Assembly (NCBI GenBank): GCA_016650445.1
Contig: JAENVS010000017.1
Location: 72,076-129,018, forward strand
DNA from: Frankiaceae bacterium
GTDB taxonomy: Bacteria > Actinomycetota > Actinomycetes > Mycobacteriales > SCTD01
Length of the DNA: 56,943 nucleotides
Direction of reading: 5' to 3'
The position numbers were made by a program, and so were the translations under genes. The first letter of the stretch is position 1. Every line of letters begins with the position of its first letter. Shown piece by piece: positions 48,590 through 56,310 of the stretch. Under the pieces are notes generated by a model, which saw nothing but the letters and a program-made list of their open reading frames with translations, did no database searches and was not told the origin of the DNA.

Positions 48590-49285
48590 ATGGGGCTGTA
48601 CGACGACGTCTACGCCACCTTCGAGGAGGCGGCCGTGCGGTACGTCGTCGTCGGCGGTTTGGCCGTGGTGATGAGCGGTCACGTGCGCGCCACGGTTGAC
48701 CTCGACGTCGTCGTGGACCTTGACCCGGACGCTGCGGCCCGCGCCATGCAGGCCCTGGAAGGCCTCGGCCTTCAACCGCGGGTGCCGATCGCACCTCGCG
48801 ATTTCGCTGATCCGGACGTCCGGGAGGGCTGGATCAGGGACAAGCACATGCAGGTCCTGTCCTTCTTCGACCCCCAGCACCCCGCCCGCGAGGTCGACGT
48901 CTTCGTCTCGTACCCGCTCGACTTCGAGACGCTGGTTGCGGGCGCGGTGCCTACGCGGATCGGCGACCGCATCGTGCCCGTCGCCGCCAGGCACCACCTG
49001 ATCGAGATGACGCGAGCAGCCGGCCGGCCCGTGACCTCGACGCTCTCCAGCGGCTTTTCGAAAGGGACAGCTTCGATGAGCGATGACCCCTGGAGCCGGG
49101 CCACTTTCGCCGGCACAGAGCAGGCGCAGGCCGAGCTGATTGCCGACCTGACGCCGGACGAGCGCCTGGCGCTTCTCGAACAGCTTCTCGAGATTGCCGA
49201 AGCCAGCGGTGCCCTCCAGCGCGCGTGCGAGGACAAGCAGCGCACCCTCGACGAGGCCTGGGCGACGGCTCTCGACCCCACCTGA
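48590..49285 (+). CDS. nucleotidyltransferase fused by frameshift to its small partner
   Basis: The ATG at 48590, 6 nt after TACCCT, starts MGLYDDVYATFEEAAVRYVV. The catalytic core is GGLAVVMSGHVRATVDLDVV and VDLDPD. Near 49029 the expected family ending GRPRDLDALQRL lies in the +1 frame, so one base appears lost; the frame instead runs into the partner (MSDDPWSRATFAGTEQAQAE) that starts at 49076, giving a 231-aa fusion. The alternative frame ends at a TGA overlapping that ATG, the ancestral arrangement. A sequencing error is possible. Confidence 0.65.
   Translation: MGLYDDVYATFEEAAVRYVVVGGLAVVMSGHVRATVDLDVVVDLDPDAAARAMQALEGLGLQPRVPIAPRDFADPDVREGWIRDKHMQVLSFFDPQHPAREVDVFVSYPLDFETLVAGAVPTRIGDRIVPVAARHHLIEMTRAAGRPVTSTLSSGFSKGTASMSDDPWSRATFAGTEQAQAELIADLTPDERLALLEQLLEIAEASGALQRACEDKQRTLDEAWATALDPT
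49076..49285 (+). CDS. small partner protein of the nucleotidyltransferase (69 aa), internal start
   Basis: From ATG 49076 the frame reads MSDDPWSRATFAGTEQAQAE, LIADLTPDERLALLEQLLEI and AEASGALQRA, a helical protein of the type paired with nucleotidyltransferases. AAAGGG lies upstream. It is in frame with the fusion above, so it may still be made separately. Confidence 0.5.
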   Translation: MSDDPWSRATFAGTEQAQAELIADLTPDERLALLEQLLEIAEASGALQRACEDKQRTLDEAWATALDPT

Positions 49286-49336
49286 GGATGCACATCTGCG
49301 CCACAGCGCAGAAATAGCCTGTGGCGTCCACATCCT
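49285..49336. repeat. 52-bp palindrome at the right end of the toxin/defence array
   Basis: AGGATG (49285-49290) pairs with CATCCT (49331-49336) and CGCCACAG (49299-49306) with CTGTGGCG (49319-49326). The sequence is unrelated to the 54-bp family but similar in size and position, directly at the stop of the nucleotidyltransferase fusion. Confidence 0.6.
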
Positions 49337-49395
49337 GGGGGCACAGCGGAGCTGATCTGCGGCAGAGCGCAGACGCAGCCAGCTGTTCAGCGACC

Positions 49396-49454
49396 GGACA
49401 AAGTGTCGAGTTGGGACGGGACAAACTGTCGGGTAAGCCCGGGACAACGTGTCG
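49396..49454. repeat. three 23-bp-spaced GGACAANNTGTCG repeats
   Basis: GGACAAAGTGTCG (49396), GGACAAACTGTCG (49419) and GGACAACGTGTCG (49442) start exactly 23 bp apart. Each has the small dyad GACA...TGTC. Multiple terminal repeats of this sort are typical of IS ends; an operator array for the next gene is the alternative. No transposase is present. Confidence 0.65.
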
Positions 49455-49517
49455 ATGTACGACGCCGACAGCACGGTCAGCCCGCGGCCCGCTCAGCAGC
49501 CGAGCAAGAATGGCCCC

Positions 49518-50030
49518 GTGACCACCCCCGACCTGCACCCCAACCTGGAACACATCGGCTGGCTGGTCGGCACCTGGGGGGGGTTAGGTGTGGGCGGCTA
49601 CCCGACGATCGAGGGCTTCCGGTACGAGCAGGAGCTGACGTTCAGCCACGACGGCCGTCCGTTCCTGGCCTACGAGAGCAGGGCGTGGCTCGTCGACGAC
49701 GACGGCGACCGCATCAAGCCCTCCGGCCGGGAGTCCGGCTTCTGGCGCGCCACCGGCGAGCGACAGCTCGAGGTCGTGCTCGCGCATCCCACCGGCATCG
49801 TCGAGGTGTACGTCGGGGAATCAACCTTCACCAAGATCGAGCTCGCCACCGACGTCGTCGCGCGCACAAGTACGGCGAAGGAGGTGACCGGCCTGAAGCG
49901 CCTCTACGGGAAGGTCGAGGACGACCTCGCGTACGCCGTCGACATGGCCGCGGTCGGTCAACCGCTGCAGTCACACCTATCCGCTCGGCTCCAGCCCGTG
50001 ACCGGCCAGATCCTCACCGGACCGCCATGA
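49518..50030 (+). CDS. nitrobindin-like heme-binding beta-barrel protein
   Basis: From GTG 49518 the protein (170 aa) has PDLHPNLEHIGWLVGTWGGL, GVGGYPTIEGFRYEQELTFS, AHPTGIVEVYVGE, ARTSTAKEVTGLKRLYGKVE and DMAAVGQPLQSHLSARL, where the His in SHLSARL is the proximal heme ligand in nitrobindins. Family members bind ferric heme and scavenge NO or peroxynitrite. The 70-bp region before the start carries the 23-bp-spaced repeats. Confidence 0.92.
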   Translation: MTTPDLHPNLEHIGWLVGTWGGLGVGGYPTIEGFRYEQELTFSHDGRPFLAYESRAWLVDDDGDRIKPSGRESGFWRATGERQLEVVLAHPTGIVEVYVGESTFTKIELATDVVARTSTAKEVTGLKRLYGKVEDDLAYAVDMAAVGQPLQSHLSARLQPVTGQILTGPP

Positions 50031-50129
50031 CCGGCTTACCTGCACAGTGTTTCTGCGGGAACTGGACATTCTCTGGTTAACTCCCGGGCACGGACACCTG
50101 CCTGCCCCTCGCGTCGTTAGGACCCCATC

Positions 50130-50588
50130 GTGCGCACACGACTCCTCGCCCTTTCTGCCGTTGGCGCCTCGCTCGCCGCGGTCATGGTCGGCGGCGCCTC
50201 CCCGGCGACGGCCCAGCCCGGTGCCAACTGCGGCGCCTACCCGCCCGGCAACGCCTACGGCATCCGCGCCAACACCAACGGCATCACCGCCCGCGTCGTG
50301 CAGGTCCGCACCGGCTCGACGGTGCGGTTCACCGCCCGCGTCTTCCGCAACGGCGAGAACTGCTCCGGCCGCCGCGTCGTCTTCTTCGTCCACGGTCCGC
50401 GTGAGTTCAATGCCGACGGTTCTTCGGCCTACCACGCCAGCGCGTCCGCGATCACGGACAACACTGGCCTGGCCGTTGTGATCAAGACCGTCAGCAACAG
50501 CTTCCGCTGGTACGCCGGATACTCGAGCGACAACGGCACGGGCATCGCCAGCACCAAGGGCGGCGACCGGCTGATCCAGGCCGTCTAG
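50130..50588 (+). CDS. secreted protein of unknown function (152 aa)
   Basis: The GTG at 50130 starts MRTRLLALSAVGASLAAVMV and a signal peptide ending ATA-QPG. The mature beta-rich domain has cysteines in GANCGAYP and GENCSGR, with VVFFVHGPREFNADGSSAYH resembling a bacterial Ig-like fold. A strong terminator follows. Confidence 0.75.
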   Translation: MRTRLLALSAVGASLAAVMVGGASPATAQPGANCGAYPPGNAYGIRANTNGITARVVQVRTGSTVRFTARVFRNGENCSGRRVVFFVHGPREFNADGSSAYHASASAITDNTGLAVVIKTVSNSFRWYAGYSSDNGTGIASTKGGDRLIQAV

Positions 50589-50603
50589 CACTTCCGTCCT
50601 AGG

Positions 50604-50631
50604 TCAGGCCCCGTCCACGGACGGGGCCTGA
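50604..50631 (+). terminator. intrinsic terminator of the 50130 gene
   Basis: TCAGGCCCCGTCC (50604-50616) pairs with GGACGGGGCCTGA (50619-50631), a near-perfect 13-bp arm; the innermost pairs open into a short loop. Confidence 0.85.
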
Positions 50632-50698
50632 TCCATGTCCGGGATGCGGACGGATCACGAAGGGCTGAGTCATCGCCAGCGCAGCACCGAGACGGGTA

Positions 50699-52462
50699 GT
50701 GCGGATCGCGATCGTCGTCGTCGTGCTCGCCGTCGCCTGGATCGGGGTTCGGGGGCTCCTCGCCCAGCGCCACCTGACCGCGGCCAAGGCCGACCTCGCC
50801 GCCGCCAAAGAGGCGCTCCTCGGCCGGGAGCTGGCCGATGCAGACCGGCTCATCGGCGACGCGGGCAAGGAGACGTCCGCCGCGCGCGGGCTGACCACTG
50901 ACCCGCTGTGGCGCGCTGCCGGCCACGTCCCCCTCCTGGGCGCGACGCTCGCCGAGGCGGCCGACGTCGCCAGGGGTGCGGACGTCGTCGCCCGGACCGT
51001 GCTCCCGCCCGCCTTCGCCGCGGCACGGGAGCTCGACCCGAAGGCGCTGCGGGCCGCCGACGGCACGATCGACGTCGCGGTCCTCCGACAGGCGCAACCC
51101 GCGGTCGACCAGGCAACAGCAGCAGGTGTGGCGGCCCTCGCCGGGCTCGCGGACGCGCCACGGCGCGGCGTCCTGTGGCCGGTGAGCGAGGCTGCGGACG
51201 ACCTGCGCACTCAGGCCCGGGATCTCGCTGACGCCTTGCGTGGGGTGCAACGTGGGCTCCGCATCGCACCGGCGCTGCTGGGTGCCGATCGTCCCCGGCG
51301 CTACTTCGTCCTCATCCAGCAGAACAGCGAGGCCCGCGGCACCGGCGGGCTCCCCGGTGGGTTCGCGATCCTTACCGCCGACAAGGGCCGACTACGAGTC
51401 ACCAATCAGGGGAGCAATGCGGACCTGCAGGACGGGGAGCTGCCTCCACCGCCTGGGGTCCCCGCGGACTACGTCCAGCGCTATCGGGGGGACGGCGTGT
51501 TCGACCGCTGGGTCAATGTGAACCTGAGCCCCGACTTGCCCGTCGTGGCAAGGGTGATCGCTGACCGCTGGCGGCACCAGGCGGGGCAGCGGGTGGATGG
51601 CGTCATCACGGTCGACTCGCAGGCACTTCGCGACATCCTGCGAGGCAGCCCGCCGATCCCCGTCCCGGGTGCGGCGCCGCTGACGCCGGCCAACATCGTC
51701 GACTACCTCGCCATCGGTCAGTACCGCGACTTCGCTGCGCCAGACGGCAGCAGCTCTGGTGTTGACCGCAGCGCGGAGCGCAAGCAGCTGCTCGAGACCA
51801 TCGCGAGGGCAGCCACCAGCCGCCTCGTCAACGGCGGCGGTAGCACGTTGGAGCTCATGCGCGGCATCGCGGACGCCGTTGGCTCCGGACACCTGCGCAT
51901 GGGCAGCGACGACCCCGCGCTCGCTCCGGGCCTGCGCGAGGCTGGAATCGACGGAGCCCTTCCGTCCGGGCCCGGACCCGTCGCCTACGCCGTCCTGTTC
52001 AACTCCTCCGGCGGAAAGCTTGAGTACTTCCTCGATCGGTCCATCCGCTACGAGGCCGGCGCCTGCACGGGCGCGCGCCGCAAGAGCAGCATCACCGTGG
52101 AGCTCACGAACCGCGCGCCCGACGGCCTGCCGGCGTACCTCTACAACCCGTACCACCTGCCGGGCATCACCGGCACGGGCAACCGCGTGACCGTGACGGT
52201 CTACGCCACGCGAGGCGCGAAGCTGACCAAAGCAGTGATCGACGGCAAGCCGTTGGGCACACAGGACGGCGCAGCCGGATACCTGAACGCCTTCACGGAG
52301 GCTGGGCTGCCGGCGTGGTCCACGCGGGTCGACCTGCCCTCCGGACCCACCCGGCGCCTGGTCCTGACGCTGGACGAGCCGGTGTCGCCGGGTGCCGCAC
52401 GTGTCCCGGAGCAGCCCCTGCCCCGTGCGCTCGCGCGCCGTGTCGAGGTGCCCACATGCTGA
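50699..52462 (+). CDS. DUF4012 membrane-anchored extracellular protein (587 aa)
   Basis: An N-terminal helix (MRIAIVVVVLAVAWIGVRGL) is followed by a coiled-coil-like part and the DUF4012 domain: RRYFVLIQQNSEARGTGGLP, GGFAILTADKGRLRVTNQGS, VDGVITVDSQALRDILRG, DYLAIGQY. These proteins are found near polysaccharide genes and may act on wall polymers. It precedes the VapBC pair and the glycosylphosphotransferase by a short distance. Function unproven. Confidence 0.88.
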   Translation: MRIAIVVVVLAVAWIGVRGLLAQRHLTAAKADLAAAKEALLGRELADADRLIGDAGKETSAARGLTTDPLWRAAGHVPLLGATLAEAADVARGADVVARTVLPPAFAAARELDPKALRAADGTIDVAVLRQAQPAVDQATAAGVAALAGLADAPRRGVLWPVSEAADDLRTQARDLADALRGVQRGLRIAPALLGADRPRRYFVLIQQNSEARGTGGLPGGFAILTADKGRLRVTNQGSNADLQDGELPPPPGVPADYVQRYRGDGVFDRWVNVNLSPDLPVVARVIADRWRHQAGQRVDGVITVDSQALRDILRGSPPIPVPGAAPLTPANIVDYLAIGQYRDFAAPDGSSSGVDRSAERKQLLETIARAATSRLVNGGGSTLELMRGIADAVGSGHLRMGSDDPALAPGLREAGIDGALPSGPGPVAYAVLFNSSGGKLEYFLDRSIRYEAGACTGARRKSSITVELTNRAPDGLPAYLYNPYHLPGITGTGNRVTVTVYATRGAKLTKAVIDGKPLGTQDGAAGYLNAFTEAGLPAWSTRVDLPSGPTRRLVLTLDEPVSPGAARVPEQPLPRALARRVEVPTC

Positions 52463-52481
52463 CCGCCTGTCTCGCGGCCAG

Positions 52482-52508
52482 TAGCGCTGTTGCGCTATAT
52501 TAGCGCTA
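52482..52508 (+). promoter_or_regulatory. promoter-operator of vapBC
   Basis: TAGCGC (52482-52487) and GCGCTA (52492-52497) form a dyad, and TAGCGCTA (52501-52508) is a perfect 8-bp palindrome ending on the A of the start codon. The -10 TATATT (52496-52501) lies between them. The RHH antitoxin would block its own promoter here. Confidence 0.65.
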
Positions 52509-52744
52509 TGGCGACCATCCAGATCCGCGAGGTGCCCGAAGCGTCGTATGAGGTGCTCCGCCGGCGGGCACGCAAGGCTGGGCAATCTATGCAGGCGTAC
52601 CTGCGTGAGGAGATCGTGGCCATCACAGCGCGGCCGACCAAGAGCGAGGCGATCGAGATGATCGAGTCCACCCTCGGCCAGAACGGCGGCCCCGACCCGA
52701 CGGTCACGTCCGTCCTCGATGACCTCGCTGCCGAACGCCGGTGA
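52508..52744 (+). CDS. VapB/FitA-type ribbon-helix-helix antitoxin
   Basis: From ATG 52508, 6 nt after TATATT: MATIQIREVPEASYEVLRRR, ARKAGQSMQAYLREEIVAIT is the FitA-like RHH fold; the C-terminus (GGPDPTVTSVLDDLAAERR) binds the PIN toxin. The 78-aa length is typical. Confidence 0.9.
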   Translation: MATIQIREVPEASYEVLRRRARKAGQSMQAYLREEIVAITARPTKSEAIEMIESTLGQNGGPDPTVTSVLDDLAAERR

Positions 52745-52754
52745 CGTCAGCGCC

Positions 52755-53159
52755 GTGGCGATCGTGGTGGACGCGTCCGCGCTAGCGCTATGCCTCCTCG
52801 GGACCTCGCAGCCGCATCGATCACTTCGACGTCGACTGGCGGCGGAAACCTGTCATGCTCCGCACCTCGTCGATGCCGAGATCGGCAACGTGCTCAGGCG
52901 CCGCGTACTTCGGGGAGAGCTGCCCGCAGCGCAGGCGCAGGTCTTGCTGCTCGCGGCCGCCCCGCTCATCGATCACCGGTACGAGATGACCGGACGACTT
53001 GGCCAGGCCGCATTGGCTTTGCGTGAGAACGTGAGTTTCTACGACGCGCTCTATGTGGCCCTCGCTGCGGCGTTGTCCATACCGCTCCTCACCGGGGATG
53101 CTCGGTTGTCGCGAGCGCCCGCGCTGCCCTGCGCCGTGGAACTGATCGAAGCGGGCTGA
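52755..53159 (+). CDS. VapC-type PIN-domain toxin
   Basis: The start is taken as GTG 52755 (MAIVVDASALALCLLGT), which places the first Asp as usual; an ATG at 52719 would overlap the antitoxin by 26 nt. Other acidic residues are in HLVDAEIGNVLRRR, SFYDALYVALA and LTGDARLSRA. Length 134 aa. Confidence 0.9.
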   Translation: MAIVVDASALALCLLGTSQPHRSLRRRLAAETCHAPHLVDAEIGNVLRRRVLRGELPAAQAQVLLLAAAPLIDHRYEMTGRLGQAALALRENVSFYDALYVALAAALSIPLLTGDARLSRAPALPCAVELIEAG

Positions 53160-53203
53160 CGCGGCCCTGCTAGAGACCGCTGCGCGCCGGCGCCACCGCT
53201 TCC

Positions 53204-53209
53204 TAGACT
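53204..53209 (+). promoter_or_regulatory. -10 hexamer of the glycosylphosphotransferase gene
   Basis: TAGACT ends 7 nt before the ATG at 53217; leaderless. Confidence 0.5.
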
Positions 53210-53216
53210 CGCCGTC

Positions 53217-54764
53217 ATGAGGCGTCCCGCGACGACCCTGGTGACCCACCCGGGTGATCCGACGGCCGATGACATCGGCGCGGACACCGATGCTCTGTCC
53301 GCCGCGGTGGCGACTCGAGCTCGCAGCCGCCGGCGACGGGGCTGGGAGGCGTCGTACGCGAGCCTGCTCTTCGCCTTGGACCTGGTGCTCGCCGTGGTCG
53401 CGGTCGTCGTGGCGCTGCAGGTCAGGTACGGCGGCCTCGAGCCAGTCGTGACTCCGCAGGGCCCGATCGCCGGCCTGTCGTTCTCCGTCCTCGTGGCGGC
53501 CATCGCGCCGACGTGGGTGGCGTTCCTGCTGGCCTCGCGGGCCTACGAGTCGAAGTACCTCGGGGTCGGGTCGGACGAGTTCAAGCGGGTGCTGTCCGGG
53601 ACGCTGCGGTTCGCGGCGGCGTTGGGCCTCGCGTCGTACGCGCTGCACGCCTCGGTCTCGCGCGGGTTCTTCGCGGTCCTGGTCTCGCTCGGTGCGGTGC
53701 TGTTGCTCTCGGGTCGGTACGCCGCCCGTAAGGTGCTGCACGCGTTGCGCCGCCGGGGGCGTTGCCTGCACCGCGTGGTGGCGATCGGTACGGCGGACGA
53801 GGTTGCCCGGCTGGCGGGCCAGCTCGCGCGGGACCGCTATGCCGGGCTTGAGGTCGTCGCGGCGTGCGTGCCGGACGCATCGCCGGGCGCCGAGGTGACG
53901 ACCGAGCACGGACCACTCGTCACGCTGGGCTCGGTCGACGGTCTGGCTGCCCGCATGCATGAGGTGGGAGCCGACACCGTGGCCGTCGCGGGCACCAGCG
54001 CGCTGTCCAGTGAGGACCTTCGCGAGCTCTCGTGGCAGCTGGAAGGGACGGGTGTCGACCTGCTGCTCACCCCGGCGATCACCGACGTGGCCGGACCGCG
54101 CATCCACATCAGACCGGTTGCGGGGCTGTCGCTGCTGCACGTCGACGAGCCGTCGTTCGGCGGCGTCGGGGCGCTGGTGAAGCGCACGGTCGACGTGCTC
54201 GGTGCGGCGATGCTGCTCGCCGTGCTCGCGGTGCCGATGATCGTCATCGCTGTGGCTGTACGTCTCGACAGCGCCGGCCCGGTGTTCTACCGGCAGGAGC
54301 GGGTCGGCCGGCACGGCGCGACGTTCCGGATGTGGAAGTTCCGCTCGATGCACGTCGACGCCGATCGTCGGCGCGGCGCGCTGGTCGAGCTCGACCAGTC
54401 GGCCGGCCCGCTGTTCAAGATCAGGGCCGATCCGCGAGTGACGCGATTCGGCCGCTTCTTGCGTCGACGGTCGATCGACGAGCTGCCGCAGCTGTTCAAC
54501 GTGCTGCTCGGGCAGATGTCGCTCGTCGGGCCGCGCCCTCCCCTGCGCGACGAGGTCGCAGGCTACGAGGCGGCGGTGCACCGTCGGCTCTACGTGCGGC
54601 CGGGCATGACCGGTCTGTGGCAGATCAGCGGTCGTACTGATCTGCCCTGGGACGAGAGCGTGCGGTTGGACCTGTACTACGTGGAGAACTGGTCGCTTTC
54701 CTTGGACGCGCTGATCCTCTGGAAGACGGTCTTCGCCGTGCTGCGCGGTCACGGCGCCTACTGA
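53217..54764 (+). CDS. polyprenyl glycosylphosphotransferase (exopolysaccharide initiation)
   Basis: The WcaJ/CpsE-type enzyme transfers a sugar-phosphate to undecaprenyl phosphate. It has four N-terminal helices, a cytoplasmic Rossmann-like CoA-binding-like domain (RVVAIGTADEVARLAGQL) and a C-terminal bacterial sugar transferase domain: KRTVDVLGAAMLLAVLAVPM, VFYRQERVGRHGATFRMWKF, RSMHVDA, RRRSIDELPQLFNVLLGQMS, LVGPRPPLRDEV and GMTGLWQISGRTDLPWDESV. 515 aa is normal. No other sugar-nucleotide gene is present in the window. Confidence 0.94.
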   Translation: MRRPATTLVTHPGDPTADDIGADTDALSAAVATRARSRRRRGWEASYASLLFALDLVLAVVAVVVALQVRYGGLEPVVTPQGPIAGLSFSVLVAAIAPTWVAFLLASRAYESKYLGVGSDEFKRVLSGTLRFAAALGLASYALHASVSRGFFAVLVSLGAVLLLSGRYAARKVLHALRRRGRCLHRVVAIGTADEVARLAGQLARDRYAGLEVVAACVPDASPGAEVTTEHGPLVTLGSVDGLAARMHEVGADTVAVAGTSALSSEDLRELSWQLEGTGVDLLLTPAITDVAGPRIHIRPVAGLSLLHVDEPSFGGVGALVKRTVDVLGAAMLLAVLAVPMIVIAVAVRLDSAGPVFYRQERVGRHGATFRMWKFRSMHVDADRRRGALVELDQSAGPLFKIRADPRVTRFGRFLRRRSIDELPQLFNVLLGQMSLVGPRPPLRDEVAGYEAAVHRRLYVRPGMTGLWQISGRTDLPWDESVRLDLYYVENWSLSLDALILWKTVFAVLRGHGAY

Positions 54765-54777
54765 ACATTCCTGGGGC

Positions 54778-55074
54778 GTGTCCGTCTTCGTTGCCATCGA
54801 CCAGGACGCGCTGCGCGACCTCCTGTCGGTACGCTTCGCCCGGTTCCCGCGCATCGCCGTATGCCGGATCGGGGATCTTGCCGAGCGCGGTGTGACCCTT
54901 CTCCCGACCGGGCTCGTACCGCATCACGACATGGTCACGCTCACGGTGGCCGGCGCCCCCAGCGGTACAGAGCAGGAGCTCACCGACCTGTTGGACCGAA
55001 TCCTGGCCGTGACGCACACTGTCCAGGACAACCCGTACTACGACCCGAGGGAGGATCGGCGTGATCCACATTGA
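54778..55074 (+). CDS. hypothetical protein (98 aa)
   Basis: The GTG at 54778 is 13 nt after the glycosylphosphotransferase stop. The frame reads MSVFVAIDQDALRDLLSVRF, VTLLPTGLVPHHDMVTLTVA and DNPYYDPREDRR; a small soluble protein, no recognised family. It overlaps the next gene by 14 nt. Confidence 0.6.
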   Translation: MSVFVAIDQDALRDLLSVRFARFPRIAVCRIGDLAERGVTLLPTGLVPHHDMVTLTVAGAPSGTEQELTDLLDRILAVTHTVQDNPYYDPREDRRDPH

Positions 55075-55288
55075 CTTGCCGGCCGATCTGAGCTTCGAGG
55101 ACGACGAGGGTCTGCTCCTCGCCAAGATCCCAGCGACCGGTGCACCTGCCCCCGGCTCGGTCCTGGTGGCCGGAACACCGGTCGCCTGGACCTGGGCACG
55201 CGTCAAGGACATCGATGACGGCTGGGTTCGCTTCAGCCAGATCAGCGCTCCCGAAGCAGCCAAGCACGGCTCCCCCGTGGCAGGCTGA
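55061..55288 (+). CDS. hypothetical protein (75 aa)
   Basis: The GTG at 55061 follows GGGAGGATCG. The protein MIHIDLPADLSFEDDEGLLL has an acidic start and no recognised domain. The overlap with the previous gene suggests a translationally coupled pair. Confidence 0.6.
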   Translation: MIHIDLPADLSFEDDEGLLLAKIPATGAPAPGSVLVAGTPVAWTWARVKDIDDGWVRFSQISAPEAAKHGSPVAG

Positions 55289-55343
55289 GTTCGCCAGCAA
55301 GGTGAGACGGGATGGGGCCAATCGGGCTGGTGGCGCACCGTTG

Positions 55344-56171
55344 TCACGAGCTGTGTGGCGACCCCGCCCTGAGGGTCGGCCAATGCGAGATGTCGAGGCC
55401 GGACAGTTGCTGGAAGACCTCGAGATCTGACCGGAACAACTCGTGCAGCGCAGACACATCTATCTCGTCGAGTGCGGACGGGTAGCCGCCCGGAGCGGCG
55501 GCGTTTTCGTGGATTACCACGTCCACAGGGAAGCGCTCCGCGTCCACGCAAAGGAAGTCCGCGACCTGCCGCAGGACGTCGCGAGGACGATGCACGAGTA
55601 GGTCGAAGTCCGAAAGCAGCAGCTGCTCCCGTGGAAACACGGTGAGCAGGTGCTGGGTCTGGAGGCCGTAGAGGCCCCTGTCGACGTAGGAAGAAAAGCG
55701 GTTCAGGCTTGGGACTTCGGATTGCGTCTGGGGTTGCAGTTGACGTTGCCGGACCGCTTGGTCGAAGGTCATCTCTTCAGGAGGATCCCCGTTCAGAAGT
55801 CCTTCCGCGGTGCTGCGCCACCTCATCCGCCAATGAGAGAAGGCCCGCTCTACAGGGTCGCGGAACAGAAGGATGAGCTTCAAGCCTGGACGGTAGGCAC
55901 GCATCCGGTACTGCGCAGGTAGCCAGTACAAGGTGATGGGAGTCGATTCGCCGTAGACACTCCGGCCCCGCTCGAAGTGTGCATGCAAAGGCGCGTAGTC
56001 GGGCTAAATCCAATCGCGGCTCTCGTCATCGAAGAAGTGAGTCTCCTTCACGGACGCCATGCCGATCTCGGGATGCCTACGCAGCCAGGCGTCGAGAGTC
56101 GTGGTGCCGCACTTCTGCGCTCCTCCGATGACGAAGTCAATCCGGAACTCGGCACGATCGGGTTCGATCAT
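55344..56171 (-). pseudogene. sulfotransferase gene interrupted by an amber codon
   Basis: The N-terminal piece from 56171 reads FVIGGAQKCGTTTLDAWLRR, the PAPS 5-prime-phosphosulfate loop, and KETHFFDDESRDWI, then TAG at 56004-56006. The same frame continues PDYAPLHAHFERGRSVYGES and LILLFRDPVERAFSHWRMRW, the 3-prime-phosphate motif, to the stop at 55344. Without the TAG this would be a 275-aa sulfotransferase of normal length. The single stop replaces a codon before PDYA. Confidence 0.85.
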
Positions 56172-56310
56172 GTCCGGTGATTCTCCGGTCAAAGCCCGCA
56201 ACTGACGGTCAGGGCCACCAGGAGCCCGCCGCGCCCGGTCCTCGCGATGAGGAGCTTGCTTCGGCGACGCACGCGATAATCGTTCCAGGTCTGCCCACCC
56301 CCAGCAAGGA

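Noticed and set aside
45226..49336. A classical integron
   Set aside because: No integron integrase and no attC consensus boxes were recognised; module orientations are mixed. The cassette idea is kept only as an analogy.
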